From contig CAIMXN010000265.1 in assembly GCA_903845455.1 (NCBI GenBank), positions 1-7,910 on the forward strand: a stretch of DNA of 7,910 bases. The letters run 5' to 3'. Position 1 is the stretch's first letter; each line of letters starts with the position of its first letter. The DNA is from an uncultured beta proteobacterium (GTDB lineage Bacteria; Pseudomonadota; Gammaproteobacteria; Burkholderiales; Burkholderiaceae). This document shows positions 5,880 through 7,910 of this stretch, piece by piece. A model generated the notes under the pieces. That model was not told the DNA's origin, made no database searches, and saw nothing but the letters and a program-made list of their open reading frames with translations. A program made the position numbers and the translations under genes.

Positions 5880-6359
5880 TTACCACTACCTTCTTTTGAG
5901 TCCAAAGTGTGTACTCCCGCCAATTTGCAGGAGCGCATTGCGAAGTTGCCCAGACCATTGGTATTTACCAATGGCGTATTCGATATTTTGCATCGAGGTC
6001 ACGCTAGCTATTTAGCCCAAGCTCGAGATCTAGGTGCCAGTTTGGTGGTGGGGGTAAATTCAGACAGCTCTGTAAAAATGTTAGGCAAGGGTAATGACAG
6101 GCCTATTAATTCAGAAGCTGATCGACAAGCTTTATTGGCTGCTTTGGCGAGTGTGGATTTAGTAGTGCTTTTTACTGAGCAGACTCCAGCGCAACTGATT
6201 GAAAAAATTCGTCCGGATATTTATGTCAAGGGTGGCGATTATGAGATTGATACCCTGGAAGAGACGCGTGTCGTCAAGACCTGGGGTGGGAAAGCAGTGG
6301 CTATTCCCTTTATCTATGAGCGTTCGACTACTACTTTGCTGGGAAAAATTCGTTCCTAG
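5871..6359 (+). CDS. rfaE2: D-glycero-beta-D-manno-heptose 1-phosphate adenylyltransferase (stand-alone)
   Basis: The product is 162 residues, the nucleotidyltransferase half of HldE/RfaE as a separate protein, as is common in betaproteobacteria. It transfers AMP from ATP to heptose 1-phosphate, giving the ADP-heptose used for the LPS inner core in the cytoplasm. The sequence shows F32-T-N-G-V-F-D-I-L-H41-R-G-H44 (HxGH ATP-binding motif), G61-V-N-S-D65, N75-D-R-P-I-N (the R-P-V-N equivalent), V119-K-G-G-D-Y124, and the terminal R151-S-T-T-T loop corresponding to the STT phosphate loop. The kinase half is absent and presumably encoded elsewhere. ATG at 5871 is the first start after an in-frame TGA at 5865-5867; GTG at 5907 (residue 13) is an alternative that would still keep the whole domain. 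There is no convincing Shine-Dalgarno sequence, only GAG two bases before the ATG. The gene is divergent from the peroxidase operon and convergent with coaX. Confidence 0.93.
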   Translation: MSPLPLPSFESKVCTPANLQERIAKLPRPLVFTNGVFDILHRGHASYLAQARDLGASLVVGVNSDSSVKMLGKGNDRPINSEADRQALLAALASVDLVVLFTEQTPAQLIEKIRPDIYVKGGDYEIDTLEETRVVKTWGGKAVAIPFIYERSTTTLLGKIRS

Positions 6360-6396
6360 CCACTACTGAGATTGGCTATTGATTTTTTATTAGCCA
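6357..6396 (+). terminator. Terminator-like hairpin after rfaE2, with alternative pairing
   Basis: TAGCCA (6357-6362, including the rfaE2 stop) pairs with TGGCTA (6373-6378, including the coaX stop on the other strand) over a 10-base loop. It is followed by TTGATTTTTT (6379-6388), as in an intrinsic terminator for rfaE2. A third element, TAGCCA (6391-6396), can pair with the same TGGCTA instead, putting the T-run in the loop. The stem is only six pairs, so efficiency is uncertain. Confidence 0.5.
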
Positions 6397-7188
6397 GGTC
6401 CAAATACCACGTAATACCAAGCCCTCAATAGTCTCAACGGGTGGAAGATGCAGGCTAGAAAGCTTCTTAATTTCAGCGGCGAGAGTTTTCGCATTACCAC
6501 CATCAAGCCAAATTCGCCCAATGGGGTGATTCATTTCCTTGGCTAATTGGGTTGCATAGATCATGGCGCCAATCTGTGCCGCATCACATCCGCCGATAAT
6601 AGCCCCATTTGTTGATGCGCCAAATCCTGTCTGGTCAGCTGATCGAGTTGCTAGAGGAAGTTGCGCAGTATTATTCTGCAAACTTTCTTGCATCAAACTT
6701 AAGCCAGGCAGAATCCAGCCACCATAATGCACGCCATTACCTCCAAGTAGGTCAATGGTTGTCGCAGTGCCAGCATTGATGATCAAGGTGTTGGCGTTGG
6801 ATAAAGCCCGAGCGCCAATCAAGGCTGCCCAGCGATCTGCTCCAAGTTTAGCGGGGTCTCCATACAGAGTCCGAATACCATCGTAGTGACTATTACCGTT
6901 TAATTGCTGCCATTCAATATCGCTCCATTGTGGAAAAAGTGATTGGAGATTTTCAATGGCAGTCTCGCCGGCAACGCAGGCAAATCCAATCGCATCTGGT
7001 TTAGGAATTGTTTTTGCAATGTAATCGGCTAGTTCCGCACGATACTCTGGGGATTCCAAAGACTTACTGCTAATTGAGCCCGAATAGGCCCACAATTTTT
7101 TATTGCGATCAGAGGGTACTTGAGTGGATTCCACAGCCGCCCATTTAAGTCTGGTGTTGCCAACATCAAATAATAAGTACAGACTCAT
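6376..7188 (-). CDS. coaX: Type III pantothenate kinase
   Basis: The product is 270 residues, usual for CoaX. It catalyses ATP-dependent phosphorylation of pantothenate, the first committed step to coenzyme A, in the cytoplasm. The phosphate-binding motif D8-V-G-N-T-R13 is at the N terminus. G116-A-D118-R-W holds the catalytic Asp, and N138-A-G-T-A-T-T-I-D146 is the second ASKHA-fold phosphate motif; Asn occupies the position that is Asp in many relatives. G-G-W-I-L-P-G with L-x-x-E/Q-S-L follows, the usual substrate-side block. Type III kinases are, as known for the family, not inhibited by CoA and often need a monovalent cation. The ATG overlaps the birA stop by four bases (ATGA), so the two are likely translated in series. 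Joint biotin-ligase/pantothenate-kinase operons are common in this lineage. The 3' end converges on rfaE2 with a shared hairpin. Assignment is firm. Confidence 0.95.
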   Translation of the reverse strand: MSLYLLFDVGNTRLKWAAVESTQVPSDRNKKLWAYSGSISSKSLESPEYRAELADYIAKTIPKPDAIGFACVAGETAIENLQSLFPQWSDIEWQQLNGNSHYDGIRTLYGDPAKLGADRWAALIGARALSNANTLIINAGTATTIDLLGGNGVHYGGWILPGLSLMQESLQNNTAQLPLATRSADQTGFGASTNGAIIGGCDAAQIGAMIYATQLAKEMNHPIGRIWLDGGNAKTLAAEIKKLSSLHLPPVETIEGLVLRGIWTWLIKNQ

Positions 7189-7910
7189 GATTGCGCTCTT
7201 AATGAAACATCACCTGCATGAATGGGACTCATTTTATTTTCTTGCTCAAGAAGCAGTGCACCACTTGCATCAACCCCTTTTGCAATTCCATAAACAGGTC
7301 CCTTGCCCGCGCCAGAAATGCAAACCTCAGTTTCTTTAAAGGCATCCCATTTCATCCACTGGCGTTGATAAAAACCAAATCCCTGTTGCTCAAATTCAGG
7401 CAAATATCGCTCGAAAGACTCAATGAGTTTAAGCCAAATAAAGTCGGTATCCGGAAGCTTATTTGAGCGTGAGATAAGTTGATCTAAAGCAGCAATGTTC
7501 AAGGCAGTTTGTTGATCGAGACTCTGTTGAAACGCTGCTGCGTTGCGCAGGTTAATACCAACCCCAATGATCATCCAAGTTGGCTCACCAGCCTTTGCTT
7601 GTCCGCCCTCAATTAAGATCCCGCCCAATTTAGCATTGTTGAATAAGAGATCGTTGGGCCATTTGAGGCGCAAACCTTGTTCATAGAGGGTTGATTCACT
7701 CATTCCAAGTGCGGTGGCAATCCCTGAAATGACGGCTAAACCGACTAATAGACTCAGTCCAGAGAGTTCTACTAGGCTTCTCTGAAATGGATAAGCCAAA
7801 GAGAAACAAAGAGAATCTGTGGGGTTTGCTAGCCATGATCTGCCAGCCCTGCCTTTGCCAGAAGTCTGGTTTTGGGCAATACGGGCAACTGGGTCTATGA
7901 GTTCGCCAGC
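7185..7910 (-). CDS. birA: Biotin--[acetyl-CoA-carboxylase] ligase, 5' end outside window
   Basis: The - strand frame stays open to the right edge, giving 241 visible residues. Reading into the edge recovers the biotinyl-AMP motif Q15-T-S-G-K-G-R-A-G-R-S-W26 (edge residue = 1), so a TTG at 7799 is not the start. Further family motifs are K83-W-P-N-D-L88, K94-L-G-G-I-L-I-E101 with the catalytic Lys, and a V-G-I-N-L strand. A small C-terminal SH3-like domain (about 195-241) includes G-I-A-K-G-V-D-x-x-G-A-L and ends at G-D-V-S-L. The enzyme activates biotin with ATP and attaches it to the BCCP subunit of acetyl-CoA carboxylase and other carboxylases. Whether it also has the N-terminal DNA-binding domain of E. 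coli BirA, and so represses biotin genes, cannot be seen. It overlaps coaX by four bases. Assignment is firm. Confidence 0.94.
   Translation of the reverse strand, partial: AGELIDPVARIAQNQTSGKGRAGRSWLANPTDSLCFSLAYPFQRSLVELSGLSLLVGLAVISGIATALGMSESTLYEQGLRLKWPNDLLFNNAKLGGILIEGGQAKAGEPTWMIIGVGINLRNAAAFQQSLDQQTALNIAALDQLISRSNKLPDTDFIWLKLIESFERYLPEFEQQGFGFYQRQWMKWDAFKETEVCISGAGKGPVYGIAKGVDASGALLLEQENKMSPIHAGDVSLRAQS

Noticed and set aside
7218..7466. Plus-strand open frame opposite birA
   Set aside because: It is a shadow of the biotin ligase gene, with no domain and no ribosome-binding site that stands out.
7185..7799. birA beginning at TTG 7799
   Set aside because: The frame continues to the window edge and encodes the family's QTSGKGRAGRSW motif upstream of that codon, so the true start is outside the window.

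Overview
The window looks like a piece of a betaproteobacterial chromosome, most likely Burkholderiaceae and possibly a Polynucleobacter-like freshwater bacterium. This rests on the moderately low GC, the very compact gene packing, the pair SPOR-domain protein + dsbA, and the neighbouring rfaE2, coaX and birA. The assignment comes from gene order and protein character, not from a database match. I see no mobile elements, CRISPR arrays, tRNA or rRNA genes, and no gene-free stretch over 300 bases.

Region 1 (about 1-970, + strand) holds the 3' end of a SPOR-domain cell-envelope protein. It overlaps by 4 bases the gene for a periplasmic DsbA-type thiol:disulfide oxidoreductase (CPHC active site). 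dsbA converges on the next operon across a 21-base gap that can fold into a weak hairpin.

Region 2 (970-5778, - strand) is a tight five-gene operon, read right to left: secreted glutathione peroxidase, FAD-dependent amine-oxidase-like protein (COG2907 type), DUF1365 protein, cyclopropane-fatty-acid-synthase-like SAM methyltransferase, and short-chain dehydrogenase. Every junction overlaps or abuts, so the genes are almost certainly co-expressed. The FAD protein / DUF1365 / CFA-like trio is a recurrent bacterial set linked to modification of acyl chains on membrane phospholipids. In Rhodobacter sphaeroides, related genes belong to the singlet-oxygen response and to methylated/furan fatty acid formation. 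The methyltransferase here has Ser where E. coli CFA synthase has its bicarbonate-binding Cys, so a product other than a cyclopropane is possible. The peroxidase at the head of the operon suggests a membrane-lipid/oxidative-stress module. This is the most interesting part of the window.

Region 3 (5779-5870) is a 92-base divergent gap carrying the start signals for the operon and for the heptose-phosphate adenylyltransferase gene (rfaE2, + strand, LPS core/ADP-heptose synthesis). rfaE2 has no clear Shine-Dalgarno sequence, and its start region is an imperfect copy of sequence 29 bases upstream.

Region 4 (6357-7910) has rfaE2 converging on coaX (type III pantothenate kinase), with a terminator-like structure overlapping both stop codons. 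coaX is translationally coupled to birA (biotin-protein ligase), which runs off the right edge. These two serve coenzyme A and biotin-enzyme metabolism.
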